This document shows, piece after piece, positions 24,184 to 33,132 of a DNA stretch of 64,000 nt; the first letter of the stretch is position 1; each line of letters starts with the position of its first letter. Both the position numbers and the translations under genes were made by a program. The DNA comes from an uncultured Candidatus Peregrinibacteria bacterium (GTDB taxonomy: Bacteria; Patescibacteriota; Gracilibacteria; Peribacterales; Peribacteraceae), in contig CALMES010000157.1 in assembly GCA_937863435.1 (NCBI GenBank), positions 1 to 64,000 on the forward strand, given 5' to 3'. The notes beneath the pieces were generated by a model that was not told the origin of the DNA, did not search any database, and saw only the letters and a list, made by a program, of their open reading frames with translations.

Positions 24184-25739
24184 CGCAGACAGTTCTTTTA
24201 TCGGCACTCACGCTCGTCGCCTGCCTCTCGCCGATGCTGACACTCGTTACCCTGTGGCAGCGTAAAGAATGGCGCTGGGACAGACTGCTCGACCACCTGA
24301 AGGCAGAAGGATTCTTCACGCAGATTTTCGGATTCCTGCGTCCGGCACTTCTTGGCCTGTGGATAGTCCTGCTCGTTATTGTATCGCTCAGCGGCTTCGA
24401 TATCCGGCTGTTCCCGATGGGCTGCGCGCTCCTCTTGCTGGCTCCGCTTGCAACAGTGTCCCTCCTTCAGCTGGCATTGCGCAGGCAGAAAATGCCGACG
24501 TGGACGCTCAAAGCAAAAATCCTGTTAGGCATCACCATTCTGCTCACTCTGACTACAACAGTACAGCTGGCACTCCACACAACTGGCGTGATCGGGCTGG
24601 CTTTCTTGCCAACACTGCAGTCGCTTTTCCTGATTGTTGCCTGGGTACTGTTTCTCCCGATCGATCGGCTGCTCAAAAAAAAGCGCACCGCTCAGGCAGC
24701 TGCGCTTCGCGATCAGTTTTCCAATTTACTGGTGATTGGTGTCACCGGCAGTGTGGGTAAAACAACCACCAAAGAATTGCTCGCCCACATTCTGGCGCCG
24801 CTTTCTCCGCTGGTGACTCCCGAGCACGTGAACACCGAAATGGGGGTGGCCATGTGGCTACTGCAAACACTCCCTCTCCTCAAACGTATCGATAGTCGTA
24901 TGGCGATTGTGGAAATGGGCGCCTACAAAATGGGCGAAATAGATGCCATTTGCCGCATGACAAAGCCGACGATGGGGATTATCACCCGTATCGGCGAAGA
25001 GCATCTGGCGCTCTTCGGCTCCAGGCAGAATATCGCGCAGGCCAAGACCGAATTATTCGCAAGTCTGCCTGCAACCGGCCATGCTTTTTTCCCAGCTACC
25101 GATACATTTGCCGACTATCTGCGCACGCGCGCGCAGGCGACCGTTCATACGATTGGCAGTGCCAAACCAGCCGACGCAATTGTTGAGCAGGCAACAAGTG
25201 ACGCTTCTGGTATTCATTTCGTGATGGACGGCACATCGTACAGCATTCCCATCCAAGGCATTCACAATGTACCGAATGCGGCACTCGCCATCAGCTGTGC
25301 CCGCACGCTTGGCCAATCCCCTGACGATATTGCGAAGCGACTGCAGAGCTTTGTGTTACAGCAACATACATTCAACCTGCGCCACGAGCACGATATCGAT
25401 ATTCTGGACGCTACCTACAATGCATCGCCACAGAGTTTCGATGCGGCGATTGAATGGGCGGCAGCTCAACCGCATGCGCAGAAATATCTGATCACCAGTG
25501 GTATTATTGAGCTGGGAAAAGAAGAAGCTGGGCTGCACGAAGCAATCGCCAAAAGAGCCAGCAGTGTCTTTGCGCAGGCATTCATCACCTCCAAACGCTT
25601 CCTGCCGTATTTCCAAACCGGCGGCTTCGACAATCGGGCGATGCTCCTGAAAAACATGAAGACCAAACTGCCAAAAAACTCGCTGCTTGTCTGTATCAGC
25701 CGGATGTCCGATGCTACGATTGCCAAACTCCTGCCATGA
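24180..25739 (+). CDS. membrane-bound MurF-like Mur ligase
   Basis: The 519-residue protein has about five N-terminal membrane helices (residues 1-165). They are followed by a Mur ligase core: ATP loop VIGVTGSVGKTTTKELL near 186, VEMGAYKMGEIDAICRMTKPTMGIITRIGEEHLALFGSR, and the C-terminal ILDATYNASPQSFDAAIEW. These match MurF (D-Ala-D-Ala adding enzyme), but the usual N-terminal UDP-MurNAc-binding domain is replaced by the membrane segment. It may act on a lipid-linked or periplasm-facing precursor, or be a divergent MurF. It overlaps genes on both sides by four bases. Confidence 0.82.
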   Translation: MTQTVLLSALTLVACLSPMLTLVTLWQRKEWRWDRLLDHLKAEGFFTQIFGFLRPALLGLWIVLLVIVSLSGFDIRLFPMGCALLLLAPLATVSLLQLALRRQKMPTWTLKAKILLGITILLTLTTTVQLALHTTGVIGLAFLPTLQSLFLIVAWVLFLPIDRLLKKKRTAQAAALRDQFSNLLVIGVTGSVGKTTTKELLAHILAPLSPLVTPEHVNTEMGVAMWLLQTLPLLKRIDSRMAIVEMGAYKMGEIDAICRMTKPTMGIITRIGEEHLALFGSRQNIAQAKTELFASLPATGHAFFPATDTFADYLRTRAQATVHTIGSAKPADAIVEQATSDASGIHFVMDGTSYSIPIQGIHNVPNAALAISCARTLGQSPDDIAKRLQSFVLQQHTFNLRHEHDIDILDATYNASPQSFDAAIEWAAAQPHAQKYLITSGIIELGKEEAGLHEAIAKRASSVFAQAFITSKRFLPYFQTGGFDNRAMLLKNMKTKLPKNSLLVCISRMSDATIAKLLP

Positions 25740-26983
25740 GTCTGTTTTCCCCTATTCATCACACGTTTGCACCACATGCCGACAGACGTCACAGGCTGAC
25801 GGCCGTCAGAATGTCGTATGCTCCCTGGGCCTACGTTCACGGCAAAAGCGTGCGTGCCCTGGAGAAAGCAATCGGAGAAGAGTTTCATGGCGATGTTATA
25901 ACGTTTGCAACAGGTCGTGAGGCGTTTTTGGCTTTGCTGCGAAGCATCCAACTCAAGCCCGGCGAGGAAATCATCATTCAGGGCTATACGTGTGTCGTCT
26001 TGCCAAACGTCATTCATGCAGCTGGCGGCGTACCTGTGTATGTGGATATTGATCGCGAGACGCTGAACTTGGATATCGATGCGGTGCTTGAGGCTATTAC
26101 GCCCCGCACACGCGCGATTGTCTGCCAGCATACCTTTGGCATTCCGGCGCAGACATTACGACTGCGGTCTCTGTGCGACGAACATTCCTTGGCCCTTATA
26201 GAAGACTGTGCACATGTGATTCCCGATTCCCAGGGTGGCAGCGAAACGATCGGTAAGTACGGTGATTTCGTGCTGATGAGCTTCGGTCGCGACAAAGCTA
26301 TTTCGGGTGTCACGGGTGGCGCGATTGTCTCGCGCCATGGATCGATTTCGGCAGCACTGCGCGACCAGCAGGCAAAAGCTATTCCCTTCTCCTGGTGGAC
26401 GGTTGCACGGTACCTGCAGTATCCGAATTTCTATGCCTGGAACAAACTCTGGTACGGCCTGCGTATCGGCAAGGCTGCGCTTCTGTCGCTACGCCGCATG
26501 CATCTGCTGCTGCCTATTCTGGAAGACAGTGAAAAGAAAGGCCGCATGGCACCAGTACTGCACACCATGCCAAACGCGTGTGCGTACATTGCACTGCACG
26601 AGTGGAAACGCAGATCACAGATCAATGCACACAGACGCATGCTCACCGCTTTTTACTTGGAAGAAGGCCAGAAGCAACGCTGGCCACTGCTTGCCGGCGT
26701 ACACGGCGAACTGGCACTCCAGAAATTCCCACTGTTTATCAGCGACGCCGAAAAATTGCGCGAATCGCTGAAAGCAAAAAATATTTATCTGGATGATGGT
26801 TGGACCGGCTGTGTCATTTGTCCCGATACAGTCGACCTCGATGCAACAGATTACCGCTGGGGCGAAGACCCGGTTGCCGAGGCAGCATGCCTGCAAATCC
26901 TGTCACTGCCCACGCACCCGACTATGAGCCTGCATCAGGCCAAGCACCTTGTTTCTATCCTTCGTCCTTCCCTCATACGATGA
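25736..26983 (+). CDS. DegT/DnrJ/EryC1/StrS-family PLP aminotransferase
   Basis: The 415-residue protein has the sugar/cyclitol aminotransferase fold: FATGREAFLALLRSI, IIIQGYTCVVLPNVIHAAGGVPVYVDID, IEDCAHVIP (cofactor-binding Asp) and SFGRDKAISGVTGG, whose Lys is the likely Schiff-base residue. Relatives transfer amino groups to nucleotide sugars or other ketones. The neighbouring MurF-like and FemAB genes suggest an amino sugar or an amino acid for the wall. It is translationally coupled on both sides. Confidence 0.85.
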   Translation: MSLFSPIHHTFAPHADRRHRLTAVRMSYAPWAYVHGKSVRALEKAIGEEFHGDVITFATGREAFLALLRSIQLKPGEEIIIQGYTCVVLPNVIHAAGGVPVYVDIDRETLNLDIDAVLEAITPRTRAIVCQHTFGIPAQTLRLRSLCDEHSLALIEDCAHVIPDSQGGSETIGKYGDFVLMSFGRDKAISGVTGGAIVSRHGSISAALRDQQAKAIPFSWWTVARYLQYPNFYAWNKLWYGLRIGKAALLSLRRMHLLLPILEDSEKKGRMAPVLHTMPNACAYIALHEWKRRSQINAHRRMLTAFYLEEGQKQRWPLLAGVHGELALQKFPLFISDAEKLRESLKAKNIYLDDGWTGCVICPDTVDLDATDYRWGEDPVAEAACLQILSLPTHPTMSLHQAKHLVSILRPSLIR

Positions 26984-28152
26984 CCCAGATTTCCATTGCA
27001 CATGCCGTAAACAAGCAGGAGTGGGACAGCTTTCTTCTTAAGCAACCATTCAGTCCTTTTTTGCAAAGCTGGACGATGGGCGAAGTGTATAAAGATATCG
27101 GACAAGAGCCGATCCGTCTGACCATTCGCGTAGACGACAAGTTGGCTGGCATTTGCTTTGGACACATCGTGAATGCACGTCGTGGTCGACATATCTCCAT
27201 TCCTTACGGACCGGTACTGGCTCTCAGTCTCCACTCTCAAATAACTGAGGTGATGGAGCTGCTCATTGCGCAGCTGCGGATCATCGCGCTTTCACACAAG
27301 TGTCATTTTCTGCGCATCAGTCCGTTTTGGACGATGGATGAAAGTCACGTACAACATGAGCAACAGCGATGGATGACCCATCATGCGATCGGCAAATACA
27401 AAGCGCACGCCTCGCCCATGCACTTGCTTGCCGAACATTTGTGGGTGTTAAACCTGAAGGATCGATCAACGGATGATATCCTCAAGGAGATGCGAAAAAC
27501 GACACGTAATCTGATCCGTCGCGCCGAGAAAGACGGCGTGACAATCGAAGCGTCTAAAAATCCAAACGACGATCTGGAGCACTTCCTCAAGCTCCACGAT
27601 GAAACGCGCCATCGCCACGGTTTTACGCCCTACACCAATTCGTTCTTCCGTGCGCAGGTCAAACATTTTGCCGCCGAAAAGGCCTGCACGCTCTACCTCG
27701 CGCATTTCCAAGGTGAAGTAATCGCAGCATCCATTCATATGCACATGGGCGGCGAAACCAGTTATCACCATGGCGCCAGCACACAGCGTTTTTCCAAAGT
27801 GCCGGCCAGCTATCTACTCCAATGGACAGCAATTCAGGACGCTATGAAGCGCGGCGATAGGTTGTATAACTTTTGGGGAATAGCACCGCAGAGCGGCAAG
27901 TCCCAACTGCCAACTACCAATGACCAAACTGGTTTGCATGATAAAAAATCCGAAGAGCCAAATACTAAATCCGAAACGATAACAAAAAACGATCAAACGA
28001 AGAAACATCCTTTTGCCGGCGTCACGCTGTTTAAAACAGGCTTTGGCGGAGAGCTCATTGAACTCGTCCACTGCATGGATATTCCGCTCCACCCGTGGTA
28101 TACTATTACGAGAACTGTTGAGCTTTTACGCAAAAAACGTCGCGGCTTCTAA
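26980..28152 (+). CDS. FemAB/FemX-family peptidoglycan bridge aminoacyltransferase
   Basis: FemX-type enzymes add amino acids from aminoacyl-tRNA to the stem peptide of lipid-linked precursors. The 390-residue protein has two GNAT-like halves: LQSWTMGEVYKDIG, then MRKTTRNLIRRAEKDGV, and a C-terminal YNFWGIAP...KHPFAGVTLFKTGFGGE. Between IAP and KHP lies a low-complexity insert of about 37 residues (27889-28000) that seems to come from repeat DNA. The start at 26980 overlaps the aminotransferase stop; the longer upstream frame is a shadow. Confidence 0.87.
   Translation: MTQISIAHAVNKQEWDSFLLKQPFSPFLQSWTMGEVYKDIGQEPIRLTIRVDDKLAGICFGHIVNARRGRHISIPYGPVLALSLHSQITEVMELLIAQLRIIALSHKCHFLRISPFWTMDESHVQHEQQRWMTHHAIGKYKAHASPMHLLAEHLWVLNLKDRSTDDILKEMRKTTRNLIRRAEKDGVTIEASKNPNDDLEHFLKLHDETRHRHGFTPYTNSFFRAQVKHFAAEKACTLYLAHFQGEVIAASIHMHMGGETSYHHGASTQRFSKVPASYLLQWTAIQDAMKRGDRLYNFWGIAPQSGKSQLPTTNDQTGLHDKKSEEPNTKSETITKNDQTKKHPFAGVTLFKTGFGGELIELVHCMDIPLHPWYTITRTVELLRKKRRGF
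27889..28000 (+). repeat. repeat-like in-frame insert within femAB
   Basis: The inserted DNA contains CCAACTACCAATGACCAAA and CTAAATCCGAAACGATAAC. Very similar words occur between genes at 46953-47032 (GCCAATGACCAAGAACGG) and 39469-39545 (CTAAATCCGAGACAAGAAAC). The protein segment is polar and low-complexity (Q, T, N, K, S). Confidence 0.7.
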
Positions 28153-28162
28153 CCCCACTCCC

Positions 28163-28450
28163 ATGACGCCAGACATCACAAACATCGAACAGAAGTTGGA
28201 CGCGATTATCGAGTACATGCAACGCATGGACCGTCGCGACAAGTGGCGCATGATCGGCAGCTTCATCCGCTCCGCTATCACGATTATTCCGGTCATCATT
28301 GTCATCTGGAGCTCCATTTATTTTGCCCAGCACTGGGAGGAAATCATGAAGAGCATTACCGATATGTCAGTCACTGCCGCCAAGCAAGCTGCCCAAGGCA
28401 GCAGCAACAGCATGATCGATTCCATTAAAGCCAAGTACGGTATTCAGTAA
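28163..28450 (+). CDS. small single-span membrane protein
   Basis: The 95-residue protein has an acidic/polar N-terminal helix (MTPDITNIEQKLDAIIEYMQRMDRRDKWR), one membrane helix (about 33-53, IRSAITIIPVIIVIWSSIYF) and a polar amphipathic C-terminus. No family is named. It starts 10 bases after femAB, so it is probably the last gene of the envelope operon. The short coiled-coil-like ends suggest that it oligomerises or binds a partner. Confidence 0.7.
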   Translation: MTPDITNIEQKLDAIIEYMQRMDRRDKWRMIGSFIRSAITIIPVIIVIWSSIYFAQHWEEIMKSITDMSVTAAKQAAQGSSNSMIDSIKAKYGIQ

Positions 28451-28539
28451 AGATTGACAGTCAAAGGTAGCCTGAGCAGGCAGATGCTTTTTCTGGCAGC
28501 AGAATTTGTGCTGAAAGCCTGCACTCCAATTATTCAACT

Positions 28540-28559
28540 CCGCGGGTATCTACCCGCGG
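28540..28559. repeat. perfect hairpin of the GCGGGTA-TACCCGC family
   Basis: CCGCGGGTA and TACCCGCGG form a 9-bp stem with a TC loop. A related hairpin GCGGGTAGATACCCGC is at 45278-45293. Confidence 0.85.
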
Positions 28560-28567
28560 TTGACTAC

Positions 28568-28605
28568 AAAAAAGACCCGGGCATCCGCCGCAGGTCTTTT
28601 TATTT
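28568..28605 (+). terminator. rho-independent terminator of the envelope operon
   Basis: The stem AAAAGACC/GGTCTTTT is flanked by an A run and a T-rich tail. It lies 120 bases after the last plus-strand gene and before the convergent lipoprotein gene, so it may work in both directions. Confidence 0.75.
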
Positions 28606-28660
28606 CTAGTACCAATGAGATCCTTTGAGTCTTTGAGTCGTCTGAGTCCTTTGCGTCCTT

Positions 28661-30157
28661 TTATTTGACCATCTTTACCACTTCCTCCGGCGTCATCGTC
28701 GAGCTGACATACAAGCTTGGCAGGCGCAGGAATTGTGAACGAGTGAAGTTCTTGTCCGGTGCCTGGCTGATGCCAAACAGATAGCCGGCCTGAGATGCCA
28801 CTTTCATTACGCGGTCATTCACGCCACCCTGAGGATACGAAACAACGTATACCTCCCTGTGCGTCACGTTCTCAATCAGCTTCTTGCTCTGCCCGAGTTC
28901 AAGTAATAGCTGAGCGTCTGTCAGCGAACGCAGATCGTCGCCGGTGTGGCCTTCGGACTGGATTTCGTTGCCGTTAGCCAGCAGTGTGAGCATCATTTTC
29001 TCTGTGACACCGGTAATGCCGACATCTTTTGTCTGGAGGAAGAGTGTTGCGGCAACACCTGCTTTCTGCAGGGTGTCATTCACATCCTTGGCGTTCTTGC
29101 CGTTCACGCCGGCGACCGTCAGAGCCACCGTACCCGGCGTAATCCGTGCATCGCGCGTCTCTTGATCGCTCACAATGTTATAGAGTGCATGGAGAGTAAC
29201 GACCTTCATACCGGCTGCCTTGAGTGCGGCAACATGCTTACCAAGCGCAGACAAACTGCCGTTATCCGTTGCGCGATACTGCAAGATAGGCAGCGTGTAA
29301 TTCTCCTGACGAACCAAGTACACCGGCTGGAACGGCTTTAAATACTTTGCTGATACGAATCCTTCGTGACCATCCACCGATACGCGTGCCCACTCACCAT
29401 TGATAGACAGCGGCTTCACAATCGCCTGGCCTGGCAGTTCACCGATTTTCTCGGCCTGTGCCGACGCGTCTTTGCGAACATTCAAGAAAGCAAAATCCAC
29501 AAAGTATTTTCCTTCAAACTGCTTCTTGTCTTCTGGCAGTCTCTGCTCTGTTGTGAGCTTCGCGATGTAGCGGAATGCGACGTAGCCTTCTTTTCCGTCT
29601 GCCATGCGAATTTTTGCCCACTGTGCGTTTGGGATATCGAGAACCGTCACAATCGCTCCCTGAGCCAATTTCTCTACCTGCGTTGAACCGACTTGCGTTG
29701 ATGAGCGGACATTCAGGAACGGATTGTTCACACGGTACAAATTGCCCGCCTGATCCATGATTCCCATACGCAGATTGTCGTACTGCCTCTGCTTCTCCAG
29801 ATCCAATGTCACGCTGATTGCCGGAGCCGAAGATGAAGATACAGCAACCATGCCCGTTGGAATGCTGGATGCAACACTCATGCTGGAACTCGACGACGAT
29901 CCCTGTATCGTCAAGTCGAAGCTTCCTTGCGTACTACTGCTCGAGGAACCCAGAATCGTGAGACTGGAACCGGAATCAGCAATCGAGGAAGAGCTGCTGG
30001 CGACAACTTCCTGCACGCGCTGCAGATCTTTGTCATTGAAAGTAAATTCTTCAAATGACTTGTCAGTCGTGTCGGTCTGTCTGCCGCAACCCATAAACAG
30101 GGTGCCGAAGCAGGCGACGATGAGGAAGATGATAAGAGAGCGGGGCAACTTGGACAT
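28661..30157 (-). CDS. lipoprotein with two SH3 domains and a degenerate polysaccharide-deacetylase domain
   Basis: The 498-residue protein begins with a lipobox (FLIVACFGTLFMGC). A serine-rich linker (about 50-110) is followed by two bacterial SH3-type repeats (FLNVRSSTQVGS and FLNVRKDASAQAEK regions) and a NodB-like C-terminal domain. SH3 domains bind peptidoglycan. In the NodB part the usual TFDDG motif reads TVAGV, and the HxxxH motif is EGHTGDDL, so the metal-binding Asp and one His are missing. It is probably a non-catalytic wall-binding protein. Confidence 0.85.
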   Translation of the reverse strand: MSKLPRSLIIFLIVACFGTLFMGCGRQTDTTDKSFEEFTFNDKDLQRVQEVVASSSSSIADSGSSLTILGSSSSSTQGSFDLTIQGSSSSSSMSVASSIPTGMVAVSSSSAPAISVTLDLEKQRQYDNLRMGIMDQAGNLYRVNNPFLNVRSSTQVGSTQVEKLAQGAIVTVLDIPNAQWAKIRMADGKEGYVAFRYIAKLTTEQRLPEDKKQFEGKYFVDFAFLNVRKDASAQAEKIGELPGQAIVKPLSINGEWARVSVDGHEGFVSAKYLKPFQPVYLVRQENYTLPILQYRATDNGSLSALGKHVAALKAAGMKVVTLHALYNIVSDQETRDARITPGTVALTVAGVNGKNAKDVNDTLQKAGVAATLFLQTKDVGITGVTEKMMLTLLANGNEIQSEGHTGDDLRSLTDAQLLLELGQSKKLIENVTHREVYVVSYPQGGVNDRVMKVASQAGYLFGISQAPDKNFTRSQFLRLPSLYVSSTMTPEEVVKMVK

Positions 30158-30181
30158 GTGAAGGGAAGGAAGAAGGATGGG

Positions 30182-31882
30182 CTACATGCGATCGGGCACA
30201 CGCAGGGTGAGGATCTCAGCGCCAGTTTTGATAAGGGAAGCCGTAGTAAGGGTAAGAGCCAAACGAAAATCTCGCAGATCGTCGTCGGCCTTGAGGATTG
30301 GTTCGCTATTATAGAAGCCATTAAAGGCCTGACACAATTCGTACAGATACGTACACAGTTTATGCGGCATGCGATCCGCACGCGCAGATTCCACAGTGTC
30401 CGAAAATTGGAGAAGCAAATGGATGAGGGCACGTTCCTTTTCAGTCAGCTCTCCTTTATAGGAGATCTTGCCCACCTTCTGATCTGCCTTGCGCAGGACC
30501 GACATGGCGCGTGCGTGTGTGTACTGTACGTACGGCGCGCTGTTGCCTTCGAAACTCAAGACCTTCGACCAGTCGAAAACCATATCCATCTTGCGGTTCT
30601 GGCTGAGCACTCCGTAGACAACCGATCCCAGCCCGATCATCTTGGCCAATTCTTTCTTCTCCTCCCCCACTACTTCGGATTCTTTCTCGGCAATCAGCTT
30701 GTCAGCACGCTCGACTGCTTCGGCAAGAACATCTTCCAGCTTGAGAATATTTCCTTTGCGCGTGCTCATACTGCGGTCGGCAAAACGCATGCGACCGAAG
30801 ACGACATGCTCTACATGCGGCAACTCCCAACCGAGCTGCTCTACGATTGCGAACAGCTGCTGAAAGTAAAGAGACTGAGCGACATCGACGACATACAAAA
30901 GTTCGCTTGGATGCCATGTCTCTATGCGGTACTTCATTGTCGCCAAGTCGCGTGTGGTGTAGAGCGTAGAACCATCACCCTTCAAAATAACGGCTGGAGG
31001 CCACTTGGTCTCTTCCGGAAATTCTGCAATCAGTGCACCTTCATTACCTTCTTTAAATATCTTCTTCTTTTTGCCTTCGGCGATAATCGGCTCCATTTTA
31101 TCTTCGTAGAAACTCTCGCCATGCGTGTGATCAAACGAAACACCCAGTTGGGCGTACAACGTCTCGATCGATTCCATGGTGATGGTCACCACCTGCTTCC
31201 AGAAGTGACGCATATCCTTGTCGCCATTCTCCAGCAAAGTGAAGGCGTCGCGCGCCTCATCATCCAATGCTGGATTCGCCTCTACTTCGTCATGAAATTT
31301 CACGTACAAATCGAGCAGCTCATCAATGGAATACCGGGAAATGTCCTTCGTTCCCCACTTTTTGTGAGCAACGGCCAATTTTCCAAACTGCGTCCCCCAA
31401 TCCCCTATGTGATTGATAGACACTGTTGGATAGCCCTGATGTTTGAATAAATTGACGACCACCTGACCAATCACTGTACTGAGAATATGATGAATGCCCA
31501 GTGGCTTGGCGATATTCGGTGCCGAGTAATCGACAACAACAGGCTTCTCTTTGGAGCGGACGGTTTTCGGCTTCGCATCTTTCATAATGTCCGGGAGCAG
31601 CGCGACCAGTTGATCACTTTCCAGGTGAATATTGATATAACCAGGACCGGCCACTTCCATCGATTTCACGCCTTTGATTTTTCCTAACCCATCAATGACT
31701 GTCTGCGCAATGTCACGTGGGTTCTTGCCAACTTGCTTTGCTAATTGCAAAGCAATATTGGATGTTAAGTCTCCGCGACCGGATTCGCGTGGAATATCGA
31801 AAGAAACCGATGTCGAAACATCGAATTTTTTCTTCAAAATGCCGTCCGAGAGAGTAGCCAATTTTTGGCGAAGTACGTACAC
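30182..31882 (-). CDS. argS: arginyl-tRNA synthetase
   Basis: The 566-residue protein has the class I ArgRS layout: an N-terminal add-on domain, SAPNIAKPLGIHHILSTVIGQ at the HIGH site (here GIHH), INHIGDWGTQFG, the KMSKS-equivalent MSTRKGNILKLEDVL, and a C-terminal DALR anticodon domain ending ILTLRVPDRM. The start codon is GTG. TATAAA near 31910 could be its -10 box. The HIGH variant is unusual but the rest is orthodox. Confidence 0.95.
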   Translation of the reverse strand: MYVLRQKLATLSDGILKKKFDVSTSVSFDIPRESGRGDLTSNIALQLAKQVGKNPRDIAQTVIDGLGKIKGVKSMEVAGPGYINIHLESDQLVALLPDIMKDAKPKTVRSKEKPVVVDYSAPNIAKPLGIHHILSTVIGQVVVNLFKHQGYPTVSINHIGDWGTQFGKLAVAHKKWGTKDISRYSIDELLDLYVKFHDEVEANPALDDEARDAFTLLENGDKDMRHFWKQVVTITMESIETLYAQLGVSFDHTHGESFYEDKMEPIIAEGKKKKIFKEGNEGALIAEFPEETKWPPAVILKGDGSTLYTTRDLATMKYRIETWHPSELLYVVDVAQSLYFQQLFAIVEQLGWELPHVEHVVFGRMRFADRSMSTRKGNILKLEDVLAEAVERADKLIAEKESEVVGEEKKELAKMIGLGSVVYGVLSQNRKMDMVFDWSKVLSFEGNSAPYVQYTHARAMSVLRKADQKVGKISYKGELTEKERALIHLLLQFSDTVESARADRMPHKLCTYLYELCQAFNGFYNSEPILKADDDLRDFRLALTLTTASLIKTGAEILTLRVPDRM

Positions 31883-32173
31883 AGGAAGTGATCAGGAAAC
31901 AGCGCTACTTTATACACATAGTTGGCAATGTATAGCCGAAACAAAAATTTGATCTTGATCACACAATTTCTTCGTGTTTTGACTGTACTTTGAACAAATA
32001 ATGTGTGCACAATCGTACACCTTGCATTGAGCTCAAAAAATGATCAAACAAAAACTCCTGTCACAATCTGGTATACAACATACGATTTTGGCTTAAAGAA
32101 GATGATAATCCCCTATCCGATGATTAGAAGAGAGTATTTTACAAATTTTAATTTTTAATGTATAATATAATTA
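31883..32173. other. AT-rich intergenic region between divergent argS and lipoprotein genes
   Basis: This 291-base gap holds the two divergent promoters. I see no RNA gene, riboswitch or clear repeat. It is AT-rich throughout, with TATAAT at 32161 facing right and a TATAAA-type box near 31910 facing left. Confidence 0.6.
32161..32166 (+). promoter_or_regulatory. -10 box TATAAT for the coiled-coil lipoprotein
   Basis: TATAAT ends seven bases before ATG 32174, predicting a leaderless transcript. Confidence 0.6.
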
Positions 32174-33082
32174 ATGAGACAATCACTTCTCTCCCAGCCG
32201 CAGGTGAAAATATTGCTGGCAACGGTCAGCGCTTGTTCGATTGCCGCCTTCATGTCTGCCTGTAACAGGCAGACAAGTACGATAGATTTGTCGAAAGTAC
32301 ACGTTCAGGGAGGCGTGCGAGCAATTGTCGCTATTGATCAGCTCCTGAAACAGAATGTGGTGCGCAGACTGCCGCGCAAAGGGGCCCTTCTCGGGGTCTA
32401 CGTCGCCCAGTACGTGTCGCAAGCAATTTTACATCCTGTGCGTGCAGCCATCGCCGGAGTGGAGGCACAAAGCATTATCGCCAATGCGGCCATGCCATCA
32501 ACCAGTGGTCCCGATTTTGCACTGTTGCAGAATTTCGGCGAGTTGCTGAGCATTGATCTAGGAGACATGCTCAACCGCAGCATCAACAGACAGGTTGCCC
32601 TCGATGGATACCTCGCGAATCTGAATGCCGTAGGCAAGCAGGCAAATGACCGTTATACGATTTTACTGTCACAGCTGAAGGAGCTTGGAACGCAGAAACG
32701 CGCTGCTGACCGCGCAAACAGCGATCTGAAAAAAGAAGTACAGGCTGCCATTAAGGCAAAGGACTTTACGCTCGCCGGAGAAAAGCAGGCGCTGCAAACG
32801 GAAAGTGAAAAGAATGCATCGGACATCAACGCCAGACTCCTGCAGACACAGAATGTCGTCTCATCGTACAATACCCTGCTCACATTGTTTGGGCAGAGAT
32901 CGGTTGCGATCGATAAAAACCGCGAACTGCTCATATCCGGACTGAAGGCCGTGGACATACCGGGCGTGGACGCATTGAACATTATTCAGCGTGAAAAAGG
33001 GGCAACTACACGTAAAGCCGGCACGAGCGTGGGCGGCTTCAGCCTGTTTGACTTCTCACAGATATACGAGGGTCTCCAGTAA
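32174..33082 (+). CDS. coiled-coil lipoprotein
   Basis: The 302-residue protein has a lipobox-like end of signal peptide (CSIAAFMSAC) and a mostly helical mature part. A long coiled coil (about 155-240, LSQLKELGTQKRAADRANSDLKKEVQ) is followed by a short C-terminal region. No family is recognised. It lies just before three VirB2-like membrane genes and may be a component of the same envelope machine, which is inferred from position only. Confidence 0.7.
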   Translation: MRQSLLSQPQVKILLATVSACSIAAFMSACNRQTSTIDLSKVHVQGGVRAIVAIDQLLKQNVVRRLPRKGALLGVYVAQYVSQAILHPVRAAIAGVEAQSIIANAAMPSTSGPDFALLQNFGELLSIDLGDMLNRSINRQVALDGYLANLNAVGKQANDRYTILLSQLKELGTQKRAADRANSDLKKEVQAAIKAKDFTLAGEKQALQTESEKNASDINARLLQTQNVVSSYNTLLTLFGQRSVAIDKNRELLISGLKAVDIPGVDALNIIQREKGATTRKAGTSVGGFSLFDFSQIYEGLQ

Positions 33083-33115
33083 GCCAGAAACCCCATAGTA
33101 AAACTATGCTTTTTG

Positions 33116-33124
33116 TGCTATAAT
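33116..33124 (+). promoter_or_regulatory. extended -10 TGCTATAAT for the VirB2-like gene cluster
   Basis: TGCTATAAT ends eight bases before ATG 33133. It probably drives the three overlapping pilin-like genes. Confidence 0.7.
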
Positions 33125-33132
33125 GGTTCGAT

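Noticed and set aside
30158-31450. A 430-residue plus-strand frame opposite argS
   Set aside because: It is antisense to a fully conserved ArgRS gene and its translation has no recognisable protein pattern.
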